64,000 bases of DNA from Mesorhizobium sp. (GTDB lineage: Bacteria > Pseudomonadota > Alphaproteobacteria > Rhizobiales > Rhizobiaceae), in NCBI GenBank assembly GCA_019635735.1, contig JAHBYX010000004.1:92020-156019 (forward strand), given 5' to 3'. The number at the start of each line of letters is the position of its first letter. Position 1 is the first letter of the stretch. Below, one piece after another: positions 9,952-19,128 of this stretch. The notes below the pieces were generated by a model, which was given only the letters and a program-made list of their open reading frames with translations, searched no databases and was not told the DNA's origin. Made by a program: the position numbers and the translations under genes.

Positions 9952-11133
9952 ATGCAGGGGGCGCAGCAAGCATCGCTGATCGGCTGGGCGTTGCGGTCGG
10001 GGGTCGGCGAGACGGTGGTGCGAACGGTGTCGCGGCGAAGCCTGCTCGACAGGTTGGCCGCGCTGTTCATGGTGCTGTCGATCGCCGCGATCGCCGCCTA
10101 CGCGACCTTCAAGCCCGACTATAACTGGGACATGGTCGCCTATGTCGCGACCGCGCTGGAAGATCGTGTCCAGGATCCGGTCGAGCTGCACCGGGAGACC
10201 TGGACGCGGATCGACGCCGGCTCGTCGCCCGAGCAGCAGTTCAAGCTGAAGCAGTCCAACCCCTACAACCTGCACCAGTGGGAGAACCCTGCGGATTTCC
10301 AGTCGCAGCTGTCGATGTACAGGGTCAAGATCGGCTATCTCTGGCTGCTGCGCGCGCTGGAGCCGATGACCGGCCTCGTCAATGCCTCGGTCCTTCTGAG
10401 CGTGCTGCCGGGGGTCGCCTTCGGCCTCCTCGCTCTCTGGTGGCTGCGGCGCGAGGACGCGCTGCAGGCGGCCTTCGTGCTGATCCCTTTACTCCTGATT
10501 GCCGACTATTCGCGGATGACGACCGCCGTCACCCCCGACATGCTCCTGGCGCTGGTCTCGCTTGCCGCGCTCTACAGCCTGCTGCGCGGCCGCGACGTCC
10601 TCGCCGGTGCGCTGCTGTTCGCTTCGGTCTTCATCCGGCCGGACAACATCATCCTGATCTTCGCGCTGCTGATCGCCGCCGTGCTCTTCTCCTGGCGCTG
10701 GCTGCCGATGCTGGTCACCTTCGTCGCGTCGATGATCGCGATCAGCGTGATTTCGAAGCTGGGCGACCATCCCGGCTGGTGGGCTCATTTCTACTTCTCC
10801 TGCGTCCAGATCCAGAATTCGATGGCGAACTTCCATCCCGACTTCTCGCTCGTCGCCTTCGCCAAGGGCTATGCGCGCGGCGTGGTGGTGTCGTTGCAGA
10901 ACAATGACTGGCCGGCGGTGCTGGCGCTGCTCACCGCCGCCTGGGCGCTGCTCGCCAAATACGGCTTGATGCGCGACGGCCGCGCCAATGCACTCGCCTT
11001 CGCGCTCGCCATCGGCACGCTCGGCAAGTTCGCCTCGTTCCCGCTGCCCGACGACCGCTTCTACTTCGTCTTCATCTCCGGCATGGCGATCGTCCTCGCA
11101 GCCGCGTGGAAGCCGCGGTTCGGGGCGGATTGA
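9952..11133 (+). CDS. Polytopic membrane protein, GT-C glycosyltransferase-like
   Basis: A 393-residue integral membrane protein with about nine to ten hydrophobic segments. An acidic extracytoplasmic motif after the first helix (KPDYNWDMVAYVATALED) is the usual place for the catalytic Asp/Glu of GT-C enzymes that use lipid-phosphate sugars. A later FIRPDNIILIFALL segment also resembles them. The chosen ATG at 9952 has GGGAG eight bases upstream; an ATG at 9916 would add 12 polar residues. It is the last gene of the polyprenyl-sugar cluster, 43 bases after the aminotransferase. I infer it transfers the lipid-linked sugar to an acceptor at the outer face of the membrane. The family assignment is by topology only. 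Confidence 0.6.
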   Translation: MQGAQQASLIGWALRSGVGETVVRTVSRRSLLDRLAALFMVLSIAAIAAYATFKPDYNWDMVAYVATALEDRVQDPVELHRETWTRIDAGSSPEQQFKLKQSNPYNLHQWENPADFQSQLSMYRVKIGYLWLLRALEPMTGLVNASVLLSVLPGVAFGLLALWWLRREDALQAAFVLIPLLLIADYSRMTTAVTPDMLLALVSLAALYSLLRGRDVLAGALLFASVFIRPDNIILIFALLIAAVLFSWRWLPMLVTFVASMIAISVISKLGDHPGWWAHFYFSCVQIQNSMANFHPDFSLVAFAKGYARGVVVSLQNNDWPAVLALLTAAWALLAKYGLMRDGRANALAFALAIGTLGKFASFPLPDDRFYFVFISGMAIVLAAAWKPRFGAD

Positions 11134-11186
11134 CGGGCTTGTGATCGACTCGCGGTTTGTGCAGTTTCCCGTGCGGAGGAGAAGGC

Positions 11187-11483
11187 ATGAACGTCTTGGC
11201 GAAGCGAAGCCTGCGAGCGTTCTGGACGCGGCAGCCGCACTCGCGATTGCCGCTGGAAACCTGGTACGCGATTGCGAGCGCTGCAACCTGGCGAACGCCA
11301 GCCGACATCAAGGCGGCGTTTGGGGCTAACGTCGATTTCGTCGGCGACAACAGAGTGATCTTCGACATTGGCGGGAACAAGTATCGCCTGGTCGTTCGCG
11401 TGGCCTATGCGTACGGGCGGGTCTACGTTAAATTCGTTGGCACGCACGCAGAATATGATCGGATTGACCCGGAGACGGTGTGA
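11187..11483 (+). CDS. higB: HigB-type toxin, mRNA interferase
   Basis: A 98-residue basic protein of the RelE/HigB superfamily, beginning MNVLAKRSLRAFW and containing WRTPADIKAAFG, RVIFDIGGNKYRLVVRVAY and VYVKFVGTHAEYDRID, the hallmark blocks of HigB toxins that cleave ribosome-bound mRNA. The start ATG follows GGAGGAGAAGGC. The toxin gene comes first and overlaps the antitoxin by one base (TGATG), the normal order for higBA. The promoter should lie between 11134 and 11186 and be repressed by the antitoxin. Confidence 0.9.
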   Translation: MNVLAKRSLRAFWTRQPHSRLPLETWYAIASAATWRTPADIKAAFGANVDFVGDNRVIFDIGGNKYRLVVRVAYAYGRVYVKFVGTHAEYDRIDPETV

Positions 11484-11857
11484 TGGATATCCGCCCCATT
11501 CATACGGAAGCTGATCTTCAGTGGGCCTTGCGCGAGGTCGAACCGTATTTCGACAAGGAGCCGCAGCGCGGAACCCCCGAAGGTGACAGGTTCGAAGTCC
11601 TTCTGACCCTAATCGAAGCATATGAGGACAAGCATTATCCGATCGGCATCCCGGAGCCGGGCGATTTCCTGGCCTCGTTCATGGAGATGACGGGTAAGAG
11701 CAAGGCCGATCTTATCGCGATCACCGGTTCGGATGTCAGGGCGGACGACATCCTCTCCGGACATGGCGGGATGACGCTCGAGATCGCCTACCGCCTCAAC
11801 GCCGAATGGAATGTGCCTGCGGACGTGCTGTTGCGGGCGGGCAAGGCAGCCGCCTGA
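11483..11857 (+). CDS. higA: HigA-type antitoxin, XRE family
   Basis: A 124-residue protein that begins MDIRPIHTEADLQWAL and contains GTPEGDRFEVLLTLIEAYED, the HigA N-terminal signature, followed by a C-terminal helix-turn-helix (MTGKSKADLIAITGSDVRAD, then GGMTLEIAYRLNAEWNVPAD). It should neutralise HigB and repress the operon. ATG at 11483 is preferred; a GTG one codon earlier is possible. Nothing downstream belongs clearly to the pair. Confidence 0.9.
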   Translation: MDIRPIHTEADLQWALREVEPYFDKEPQRGTPEGDRFEVLLTLIEAYEDKHYPIGIPEPGDFLASFMEMTGKSKADLIAITGSDVRADDILSGHGGMTLEIAYRLNAEWNVPADVLLRAGKAAA

Positions 11858-11908
11858 GCTCGCGAGACTGGTTGCCTTTCACGCCGAAACGTGACGGGCC
11901 TCGGACAC

Positions 11909-12024
11909 GTCGCAAACAGGCAAGAAACGCACTGTCAGACCGAGCGGAGACTGTGCCGGGTCGGAGCCCTGCCCGAAGTTTCCTTCTCCGGTCGCGGCGC
12001 CTTTCTCCGATGTCGCAAACAGGC
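11909..12024 (+). promoter_or_regulatory. Two identical 13-bp direct repeats upstream of the flavoprotein gene
   Basis: GTCGCAAACAGGC occurs at 11909-11921 and again at 12012-12024, 103 bases apart, 62 bases or more upstream of the ATG at 12086. A TATAGT-like -10 box lies at about 12046. The core (reverse complement TTTGCGAC) recurs in front of the GlxA regulator gene and in the corrinoid/mttB promoter, so I read it as a candidate activator site for the methylated-amine genes. Confidence 0.45.
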
Positions 12025-12085
12025 TGCACTCGCGCCGAAGCGGTCTATAGTCTGCGCCGAATTCTCGTTTCGGAGCAGCAGTCCC

Positions 12086-14647
12086 ATGGCAGGGTTCCCG
12101 ACCAAGGCTAAGGTCGTCATCATCGGTCTCGGTGGCATCGTCGGGGCGGCCGTCGCACATCACCTGATCGAGCGCGGCTGGGACGACATCGTCGGCATCG
12201 ACAAGTCGGGTATCCCGACCGACATCGGCTCCACCGCGCATGCGTCAGACTTCTGCTACATGACCAGCCACGACTTCCTGTCCTGCTGGACCTCGCTCTA
12301 TTCGATCGATTTCTACGACAAGCTCGGCCATTACGAGCGGATCGGCGGGCTGGAGGTGGCGCGCGTCGGCGACGATGCGCGCATGGACGAGATCAAGCGC
12401 AAGATCGCCTCCGCCAAGGCATTCGGCACCCGCGCGCGGCTCGCCGAGCCGGCCGAGATCAAGCAGAAGTTCCCGCTGATCGAGGAGAGCGTCGTCCAGG
12501 GCGGCCTGTGGGATCCGGACGCCGGCCTCGTGATCCCGCGGTCGCAGACGGTGGCCCACAAGCTCGTCGACATGGGCGAGAAGTCGGGCAAGCTGAAAGC
12601 CTTCGCCAACACGCCGGCGAAATCGCTGGTGATCGAGGGCGGGCGGATCAAGGGCGTCGTCACCGAGCGCGGCACGATCATGGCCGACCACGTCATCGTC
12701 TGCGCCGGCCTGTGGGGCCGGCTGATCGCCGAGATGGCGGGCGAGGACCTGCCGGTGATGCCGATCGACCATCCGCTCACCTTCTTCGGCCCCTACACTG
12801 AGTTCGCCGGCACCGGCAAGGAGATCGGCTATCCGCTGCTGCGCGACCAAGGCAACTCCGCCTACATGCGCGACACCGGCGACCCGGTCACCGCCGAGGG
12901 GGGCATGATCGAGTGGGGCTATTACGAGGAGCACAATCCGCGCCTCGTCCACCCGCGCGAGCTGCTGGAAAAGGAGCAGGCGCGCCTGTCGCCGTCGCAG
13001 CGCGATCTCGACATGGAGCAGATCATCGCGCCGCTGGAGCGTGCCATCGAGCTGACGCCGATTTTAGGCGAACTCGGCTATGACGAGCGGCGCTCCTTCA
13101 ACGGCCTCTTGCAGGTGACCGCCGACGGCGGCCCGTCGATCGGCGAGAGCCAGAAGGTGAGGGGGCTCTGGTATGCGGTCGCCATCTGGGTCAAGGACGC
13201 GCCCGGCATGGCCAAGCTGCTGGCCGACTGGATGACGGACGGGCGCACCGAAATCGACCACAACCGGATCGACTATTCGCGCTACTACCCGCACCAGCTC
13301 AAGGAAGACTTCATCGCCGGCCGCTGCGGCGAGGCGGCGCAGAAGGTCTACAACCCGGCAGTGCACCCGCGCGAGCCCTATGCGACGGGCCGCAACATCA
13401 AGCGCTCGCCCTTCTACGAGCGCGAGAAGGAACTCGGCGGCTACTTCATGGAACTCGGCGGCTGGGAGCGCGCGCACGGCTATGCGGCGAACGAGCATTT
13501 GCTCGAGAAATACGGCAACCGCGTCCCTATGCGCGCCAACGAATGGGACAACCGCCACTTCTGGCGCGTCTCCAACGCCGAGCATCTAGCGATGAGCGAG
13601 GATTGCGGCATCGTCAACCTGTCGCATTTCCACATGGTCGACATTTCAGGCCCCGACCACGTCGATCTGCTCGAATGGCTCTGCGCGGCAAAGATCGGCG
13701 GCGACGCCAACATCGGCAAAGGCATCTACACCCACTTCCTCGACGACGAGGGCATGGTGCGCGCCGACTTCACCGTGTTCCGCATGGCCGACCGATGCCG
13801 CCTGGTGAACGGCGCCGACGCCGGCCCGCGTGATTTCCACTACATGCGGCGCATCGCCGAGGACCGCGGGCTCGACGTGACGATCACCGACGTGTCCGAG
13901 AGGTTCGTCACCATCGGCATATGGGGTCCCAACGCGCGTGTCACGCTGAAGAAGGTGGTCGAAGATCCCGCCGGTCTCGACCCGGAGAACTTCCCCTTCG
14001 CGGCGATCAAGCCGATCAGGATCGGCGGCAAGGACGTCACCGCCTTCCGCATCTCCTATGTCGGGGAGCAGGGTTGGGAATTGCACATGCGTTACGAAGA
14101 CGGTCTCGCCGTCTGGGACGCGCTGCGCTCGACCGGCGTGATGGCCTTCGGCGTCGAGACCTACGCGAACTCGCGCCGCATGGAAAAGAGCCTGCGTCTC
14201 CAGAACGCCGATTTGCTGACCGAATACAATCTGCTGGAAGCGGATCTTCAACGCCCGAAGGTTAAGGAGGCCGATTTCCGCGGCAAGGCGAAGCATCTCG
14301 AACATCGCGCCCGCCCGCATCAGCCGGCGACGCTGTGCACGCTCACGCTTGAAGCAAACGTCGATTCGAAGGGCGTCGCCCGCTATCCGGTCGGCACCTC
14401 GCCGATCCTCGACCCGAAGACCGGCGAGACGCTGGTCGACAGCCTCGGCCGCCGCTCCTTCACCACCTCGATGGCCTATGGCCCAACCATCGGCAAGACC
14501 ATCATGCTGGCCTACCTGCCGCACGAGCACGCGGTGAAGGGCAACATGTTCGAGATCGAGTATTTCGGCGAGCGCTATCCGGTGAAGGTCGCCGGCGTGG
14601 GATACGAGCCGCTCTACGACCCGGAGAACGCGAAGCCGCGGACCTGA
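12086..14647 (+). CDS. FAD-dependent oxidoreductase with GcvT domain (dimethylglycine/sarcosine dehydrogenase family)
   Basis: An 853-residue two-part protein. The N-terminal DAO-type FAD domain has VVIIGLGGIVGAAVAHHLIE (about 9-28) and STAHASDFCY, the place where the family binds FAD near a histidine. The C-terminal half is an aminomethyltransferase (GcvT)-like THF domain with MEKSLRLQNADL and VTAFRISYVGEQGWELHM. Family members oxidatively demethylate N-methyl glycines and hand the carbon to THF. It is clearly divergent from the homologue at 55090, so the substrate may differ. The frame is open farther upstream, but the ATG at 12086 places the Rossmann motif at the normal distance. It carries the paired 13-bp repeats in its promoter region. 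Confidence 0.85.
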   Translation: MAGFPTKAKVVIIGLGGIVGAAVAHHLIERGWDDIVGIDKSGIPTDIGSTAHASDFCYMTSHDFLSCWTSLYSIDFYDKLGHYERIGGLEVARVGDDARMDEIKRKIASAKAFGTRARLAEPAEIKQKFPLIEESVVQGGLWDPDAGLVIPRSQTVAHKLVDMGEKSGKLKAFANTPAKSLVIEGGRIKGVVTERGTIMADHVIVCAGLWGRLIAEMAGEDLPVMPIDHPLTFFGPYTEFAGTGKEIGYPLLRDQGNSAYMRDTGDPVTAEGGMIEWGYYEEHNPRLVHPRELLEKEQARLSPSQRDLDMEQIIAPLERAIELTPILGELGYDERRSFNGLLQVTADGGPSIGESQKVRGLWYAVAIWVKDAPGMAKLLADWMTDGRTEIDHNRIDYSRYYPHQLKEDFIAGRCGEAAQKVYNPAVHPREPYATGRNIKRSPFYEREKELGGYFMELGGWERAHGYAANEHLLEKYGNRVPMRANEWDNRHFWRVSNAEHLAMSEDCGIVNLSHFHMVDISGPDHVDLLEWLCAAKIGGDANIGKGIYTHFLDDEGMVRADFTVFRMADRCRLVNGADAGPRDFHYMRRIAEDRGLDVTITDVSERFVTIGIWGPNARVTLKKVVEDPAGLDPENFPFAAIKPIRIGGKDVTAFRISYVGEQGWELHMRYEDGLAVWDALRSTGVMAFGVETYANSRRMEKSLRLQNADLLTEYNLLEADLQRPKVKEADFRGKAKHLEHRARPHQPATLCTLTLEANVDSKGVARYPVGTSPILDPKTGETLVDSLGRRSFTTSMAYGPTIGKTIMLAYLPHEHAVKGNMFEIEYFGERYPVKVAGVGYEPLYDPENAKPRT

Positions 14648-14762
14648 GGCGGCGCACCTGCAACCAAAGGAAGCATATTGTCAAGAATGCATCTTGAAGT
14701 TGAACTAATCTAGGAGCATGCTTGTCTCGCGAGCGCTGTGGGCCGCTCGGGGGGAGGGTGCG

Positions 14763-16166
14763 ATGGACTGGATTACCGCGCTGTTGGCGTTTGCCACGAC
14801 GATGCTGTTCTTTTCGGTCGTCGTTTCCACACTCGTCGAGCTCCTGCACCGCATCCTGCGTATGCGCGAAGCCGGGCTGCACCGGATGCTGCGCAACTAC
14901 TACGTGCGTGTCGTCAGTGCTTCCCTGTTACCGACCGATCCGTGGCATCCCCAGGCGGCCGCGCCCGCGAGCGGCGACCGCACGGCAGCCGCATTCGCGA
15001 ATGTGATCACGGGCAACCGCGCCATCGCACAGGTGACCGGCAGCGTCGGCCTTGGAATGCTAGGTCGCCTCGGAGAAGGGCTGTCGTCGTGGATCGACTG
15101 GGGCACGAATGCATCGCGCGTGTCGCATATTCCCGTCGAGGTCTTCATGGAGAAGCTGGCCGCAAGCGGCGTCTTCGACAAGGCGAAGTTCGACGGAGAC
15201 GCGGGCAAGGAGGTCCTGCAGGATCTAGGTCAGAAATTCGTCGCCTTCGGCTCGGAGATGAGCGAAGCGTTCGAGCGGCAGGCGCGCGTGTTCTCGATCA
15301 TCATCGCGTTCGGCGTGGCCTTCTATTTCTACGTCCACCCGTACCGGTTGGCCGTTGCCTATCTCGGCGACCCTACCTTGGCCGAGAACGTCGCGGCGCT
15401 GCACGAAGATCTCATCGCCAAGCAGAAGGAACTGGAGGAGCAGGCAAAGGTCGGCTTCTCTGAGGCAGAGGAAGACGACTCATCCGCCGACGAGCCGCCT
15501 GCCCCGACGGGCGGCGAGAACGGGGCAGGCACGCAAGGCGCGCCCGCGCCCGGAGCCGCAACGCCGCCGGCCGCGCCGACCCAGCCGAGCAGCCAGTCCA
15601 CGGGATCCGACGATACTCCCTCCGACGCCGAAATGGCGCGCAAAGAGGTCGACCGCATCATGAAGGACATCGACGTGACGCTCGACAGGATCAAGGCGGA
15701 CGTCAGAAAGGTCACCGACCTCGGCGTGCCGATCGGCTGGCCGTCGGAGGACGAACGCAAGCTTCTGCGCCGCTGCAAGGTTCCGGGCGATGCTGCCGGA
15801 CCGGCGGGCACCGACGCCGATAACAAACCTGCCGACGCGTCCGCTACGACCGCGCGGGAACCGGCGGATGCGAAAGCAGGGCTCCGTTCCGACCTCGATT
15901 CCTTCTGTCTCGACGAGAACGGAGGTGTCCGTGCCTCCTGGGGAAGCTGGTTCTGGCTGGTGCTGGGCGGGCTGCTGATCGGCCTTGGTTCGCCGTTCTG
16001 GGTCAAGATGATCCATGCGATCACGCCGATGAAGGATGTCGCAGGCAAGATCGGCGAGGTCCTCGGCACCGACGGCCGCAAGCAGGCGGCTCCGCACACT
16101 GGTGGGCCCGCGCCCTCGACCGCCGTCGAGGCATTCCGGGCGTCCGCGCGTCGCGGTCCCACCTGA
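14763..16166 (+). CDS. Membrane protein with long disordered acidic/Pro-Ala insert, unknown function
   Basis: A 467-residue protein I do not recognise. It opens with a membrane helix (MDWITALLAFATTMLFFSVV), has a second hydrophobic stretch near 180-200 (VFSIIIAFGVAFYFYV) and a third near 400-420 (FWLVLGGLLIGLGSPFWVKM). Between the last two lie a coiled-coil-like charged region and a low-complexity Pro/Ala/Gly/Asp/Ser segment (about 240-310), then a helical piece KEVDRIMKDIDVTLDRIKAD. The ATG at 14763 follows GGGGGAGGGTGCG; an ATG at 14718 would put hydrophilic residues in front of the first helix. Similar proteins occur as single genes in diverse bacteria. No partner gene is obvious here. Confidence 0.7.
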   Translation: MDWITALLAFATTMLFFSVVVSTLVELLHRILRMREAGLHRMLRNYYVRVVSASLLPTDPWHPQAAAPASGDRTAAAFANVITGNRAIAQVTGSVGLGMLGRLGEGLSSWIDWGTNASRVSHIPVEVFMEKLAASGVFDKAKFDGDAGKEVLQDLGQKFVAFGSEMSEAFERQARVFSIIIAFGVAFYFYVHPYRLAVAYLGDPTLAENVAALHEDLIAKQKELEEQAKVGFSEAEEDDSSADEPPAPTGGENGAGTQGAPAPGAATPPAAPTQPSSQSTGSDDTPSDAEMARKEVDRIMKDIDVTLDRIKADVRKVTDLGVPIGWPSEDERKLLRRCKVPGDAAGPAGTDADNKPADASATTAREPADAKAGLRSDLDSFCLDENGGVRASWGSWFWLVLGGLLIGLGSPFWVKMIHAITPMKDVAGKIGEVLGTDGRKQAAPHTGGPAPSTAVEAFRASARRGPT

Positions 16167-16287
16167 CCGCCGGTCAGTGGCAGTGGGGCCGCGATGGTCT
16201 CGCGCTCCCGAATTCGTGAACGGGAGCGCAGGTTTCGCGGCGCCGCGACGACTTTCGCCGCCGCCAAATCCATCCTAGCCTGCCTCT

Positions 16288-17130
16288 ATGTCAGGTCAGG
16301 CTCGAGATCGGCGGGGGCTGATTGCCGGTGCGGTTCTGGCGCTCGGGCTATCGTCTGCGGCGATGGCCGCAGAACCCGTCGACGTCGAACTTGTCCTCGC
16401 CGTCGACGTCTCGCTGTCGATGTCGCCCGACGAACTCGTCATCCAGCGGGACGGCTATGTCGCGGCGCTGACCGACGGGGCGGTGCTGCAGGCGATCGCG
16501 GGCGGTTTGCATGGCCGGATCGCGGTGACCTATGTCGAGTGGGCCGGCGCCACCGTGCAGCAGGTGGTCGTGCCGTGGTCGGTGATTGCGACGCCCGAGG
16601 ACGCGCGCGCCTTCGTCGCGCAGATGACAGCGACCCCGCCGCGCAGCGCCAGGCGCACGTCGATCTCGTCGGCTCTCGAGTTCGCGGGTTCGCTGTTCGA
16701 GAACAGCGGCTACCGAGGCACCAAGCGGGTCATCGACGTATCCGGCGACGGACCGAACAACCAGGGCGGCCCGGTTGACCAGGCCCGCGACCGCATCGCC
16801 GCCAGGGGTATCACGATCAACGGCCTGCCGCTGATGACCAATGGCGGCGGCATGATCTCGGCCTACGACATCAACAATCTCGACAGCTACTACACCGACT
16901 GTGTCATCGGCGGGCCGGGCGCCTTCATGATCCCGGTGAACGGCTGGGCGCAATTCCCCGAGGCGATCCGGCGCAAGCTGGTGCTGGAACTCGCCGGCGC
17001 CGGCCACCCGATCCGCGCCCGGATGGAAGCAATGCATCCGCCGGTGATAAAAGCGGCGTCCACCTTCACCACCGACTGCCAGATCGGCGAGAAGATGTGG
17101 AACAACCGCGGCTGGATCGACATCCAGTAG
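16288..17130 (+). CDS. DUF1194 VWA-like secreted protein
   Basis: A 280-residue protein with a signal peptide (LIAGAVLALGLSSAAMA) and one DUF1194 domain, a von Willebrand A-like fold. Its MIDAS-like motif is LAVDVSLSMSPDE, and VIDVSGDGPNNQGG is the second conserved block. The C-terminus is WNNRGWIDIQ, characteristic of the family. It is predicted to be periplasmic. Function is unknown; the domain suggests metal-dependent protein binding. It converges with nhaA, the two stops lying 8 bases apart. Confidence 0.88.
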   Translation: MSGQARDRRGLIAGAVLALGLSSAAMAAEPVDVELVLAVDVSLSMSPDELVIQRDGYVAALTDGAVLQAIAGGLHGRIAVTYVEWAGATVQQVVVPWSVIATPEDARAFVAQMTATPPRSARRTSISSALEFAGSLFENSGYRGTKRVIDVSGDGPNNQGGPVDQARDRIAARGITINGLPLMTNGGGMISAYDINNLDSYYTDCVIGGPGAFMIPVNGWAQFPEAIRRKLVLELAGAGHPIRARMEAMHPPVIKAASTFTTDCQIGEKMWNNRGWIDIQ

Positions 17131-17138
17131 GGGCGGGC

Positions 17139-18332
17139 TCAGTCCTCTCGCGATTCCGGGCCACCCGGGCGGGGCGCCAGCATCATCACCAGCGAACCGA
17201 GCAGCGCCGCGACCAGGGAGCCGAGCAGGATGCCGACCTTGACGTCGTCCTGCAGCGCTGCGTTGTCGGCAAAGGCGAGCAGGCCGATGAACAGGCTCAT
17301 CGTGAAGCCGATGCCGCAGAGCAGCGACACACCGAGCAGATGCATGCGCGCCGCGTTGGCGGGCATGTCGGCGAAGCCGAGTCTGATCGCCGCGTAGGAT
17401 GTTCCGAAGACGCCGACGAGCTTGCCGATGACGAGCCCGGCTGCGACGCCGAGCGTCAGCGGGTCGACCAGCGTGTCGGACGACATGCCGGAAAAGGATA
17501 CGCCGGCATTGGCGAAGCCGAAGATCGGCACGATGACGAAGGGGACGACCCCGTGCAGGGCGTGTTCCAGGCGATGAAGCGGGGAGGTTTCGGTGTCGTG
17601 CTCGATGCCGGGCGCGCGACGGAGCGGGATCGTGAGCGCAAGCGCCACGCCGGCCAGCGTCGCATGCACGCCGGACTGGAGAACCATGACCCAAAGGACC
17701 ACGCCGAGCGCGAGATAGGGCAGCAGGCTGAGAACGCCCATCCGGTTCATGGCATAGAGCAGGCCGAGCACGGCGACCGCCCCGGCGAGATAGGCCATCT
17801 GCAGGTCGGCGGTGTAGAAGATCGCGATGATGACCACCGCGCCGAGGTCGTCGATGATTGCAAGCGCCGTCAGGAACACCTTCATCGAGGCCGGCACGCG
17901 GCTGCCCAGCAGCGACAGGACGCCCAGCGCGAAGGCGATGTCGGTGGCGGTCGGAATCGCCCAGCCGCGCATCGTCTCGGGGTTCCCCCAGTTGAGCGCA
18001 GCGTAGATCAACGCCGGCACCGCCATGCCGCCGGCGGCGGCGAGGCCCGGCAGGATGCGCCGCGGCCAGGTGGAGAGTTGTCCGTCCAGCACCTCGCGCT
18101 TGATTTCCAGGCCGACGAGCAGGAAGAACACCGCCATCAGAGCGTCGTTGATCCAGTGCGATACGCTGAGCGGGCCCACATAGGCTTTCAGGGCGGCGAA
18201 ATAGGTGGGCGCGAGCGGCGAATTGGCGACGATCAGCGCCAGCGCGGCGGCGGCCATGAGGACGATGCCGCCCGAGGCCTCGCTGTCGAGGAATTCGCGG
18301 AAGATCGATTTCTGACGGGTCTCGACGCTCAC
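17139..18332 (-). CDS. nhaA: Na+/H+ antiporter NhaA
   Basis: A 397-residue membrane antiporter of normal length for NhaA. It shows [56 protein letters not shown] containing the discontinuous-helix region, and [21 protein letters not shown] with the two adjacent aspartates that bind Na+ and H+ (Asp163/164 in E. coli). It exports Na+ in exchange for protons and sets pH and sodium balance. An apparently long open frame on the opposite strand across this gene (17097-18419) is a shadow. Confidence 0.97.
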   Translation of the reverse strand: MSVETRQKSIFREFLDSEASGGIVLMAAAALALIVANSPLAPTYFAALKAYVGPLSVSHWINDALMAVFFLLVGLEIKREVLDGQLSTWPRRILPGLAAAGGMAVPALIYAALNWGNPETMRGWAIPTATDIAFALGVLSLLGSRVPASMKVFLTALAIIDDLGAVVIIAIFYTADLQMAYLAGAVAVLGLLYAMNRMGVLSLLPYLALGVVLWVMVLQSGVHATLAGVALALTIPLRRAPGIEHDTETSPLHRLEHALHGVVPFVIVPIFGFANAGVSFSGMSSDTLVDPLTLGVAAGLVIGKLVGVFGTSYAAIRLGFADMPANAARMHLLGVSLLCGIGFTMSLFIGLLAFADNAALQDDVKVGILLGSLVAALLGSLVMMLAPRPGGPESRED

Positions 18333-18475
18333 GCCCGGCCTCCTTGTGGTTGGTCGGCCGCGAAGGCCATCATCGACGCCGCGCTCTCACGGGGCATTTC
18401 AGACGGAGATAATGGATGATTGCCGAAAATCCAGCCGCCGCGGCCGGAAATCCGCAACTTTGTATGAGAAGTTCC

Positions 18476-18510
18476 TACGCCGCCAGCAGTTGCTTGCGGT
18501 CGGCGCGCTC
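18476..18510 (-). repeat. Relic copy of the 3' end of the GlxA/AraC regulator gene
   Basis: This 35-bp stretch matches 19130-19164, the real 3' end of the neighbouring regulator gene, with 32 of 35 identical bases. Read on the minus strand it encodes ERADRKQLLAA and a stop, exactly the regulator's last residues, with a further in-frame run RPPLR upstream that resembles but does not equal the true RSPQQ. It lies beyond the YcxB gene, so the YcxB gene is flanked by two copies of the regulator's end. Confidence 0.8.
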
Positions 18511-18555
18511 ACGCAAGGGCGGTCTAGGCGGACGGCGCAGACGAACATGCACAAA

Positions 18556-19128
18556 CTAGTGCTCTCTCGCGAGGTGGCGATCAAGCAGCGAGCGAAGTCC
18601 ATCGATTTCGCTGTTATCAACAAGGTATCGCTTCGGTACGATGATCGCGTAGCGTGGGCCAAGCATCAGAAAGAAGTAGTCTCTGATTTCGACATACGAT
18701 CGGAAACCGGCCCAGCGGATTGCAGCGTCCGCTGTGTCCGTCATCGTTTCGAGGCGATCCTCGAAGAACTTCAAACGGGATTTCTTATTCGCCCCGATTT
18801 GATCCGCAAAGTGTCTGCCGAGCCGGAGACGGTTTACCAGCAATATCGCTAAAATAAGGACGATATAGAAAAGGAAGAAATAGACGTAGATGAGAAGTGG
18901 AGTCGCCTGCTTGATCGAACCTTCGAACAAGATGCGGAAATCAGCGCCAGAATTGGTGAAGACGCGCACCAATGCCAGCGCTCCGACGACCATAAACGCG
19001 CCACGTAGGATACTCCAGACGCTAGGCCGCAACACATGTGCTGAAAAGGCGACGAAGTCGAGCTTTTCATAGGTGCCTTGAATATCGAACAGTGGTGCTT
19101 CGCCCGAGTCCGAAGCGGACAAGGCCAT
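18556..19128 (-). CDS. YcxB-like membrane protein
   Basis: A 190-residue protein with two membrane helices (VWSILRGAFMVVGALALVRVF and TPLLIYVYFFLFYIVLILAILLV) followed by a C-terminal YcxB-like domain ending GPRYAIIVPKRYL and SEIDGLRSLLDRHLA. The family has no firm function; B. subtilis YcxB lies near sporulation/competence genes. Base composition is visibly more AT-rich than the neighbours. The gene sits exactly between the stop of the GlxA regulator gene and a 35-bp relic copy of that same 3' end, which suggests it arrived by insertion. Its start is one base before the regulator's stop codon region, so it would be read together with it. Confidence 0.7.
   Translation of the reverse strand: MALSASDSGEAPLFDIQGTYEKLDFVAFSAHVLRPSVWSILRGAFMVVGALALVRVFTNSGADFRILFEGSIKQATPLLIYVYFFLFYIVLILAILLVNRLRLGRHFADQIGANKKSRLKFFEDRLETMTDTADAAIRWAGFRSYVEIRDYFFLMLGPRYAIIVPKRYLVDNSEIDGLRSLLDRHLAREH

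Noticed and set aside
17097..18419. 440-codon open frame on the plus strand
   Set aside because: Composition is the Arg/His/Glu-rich shadow typical of high-GC genes, and the opposite strand encodes unmistakable NhaA.
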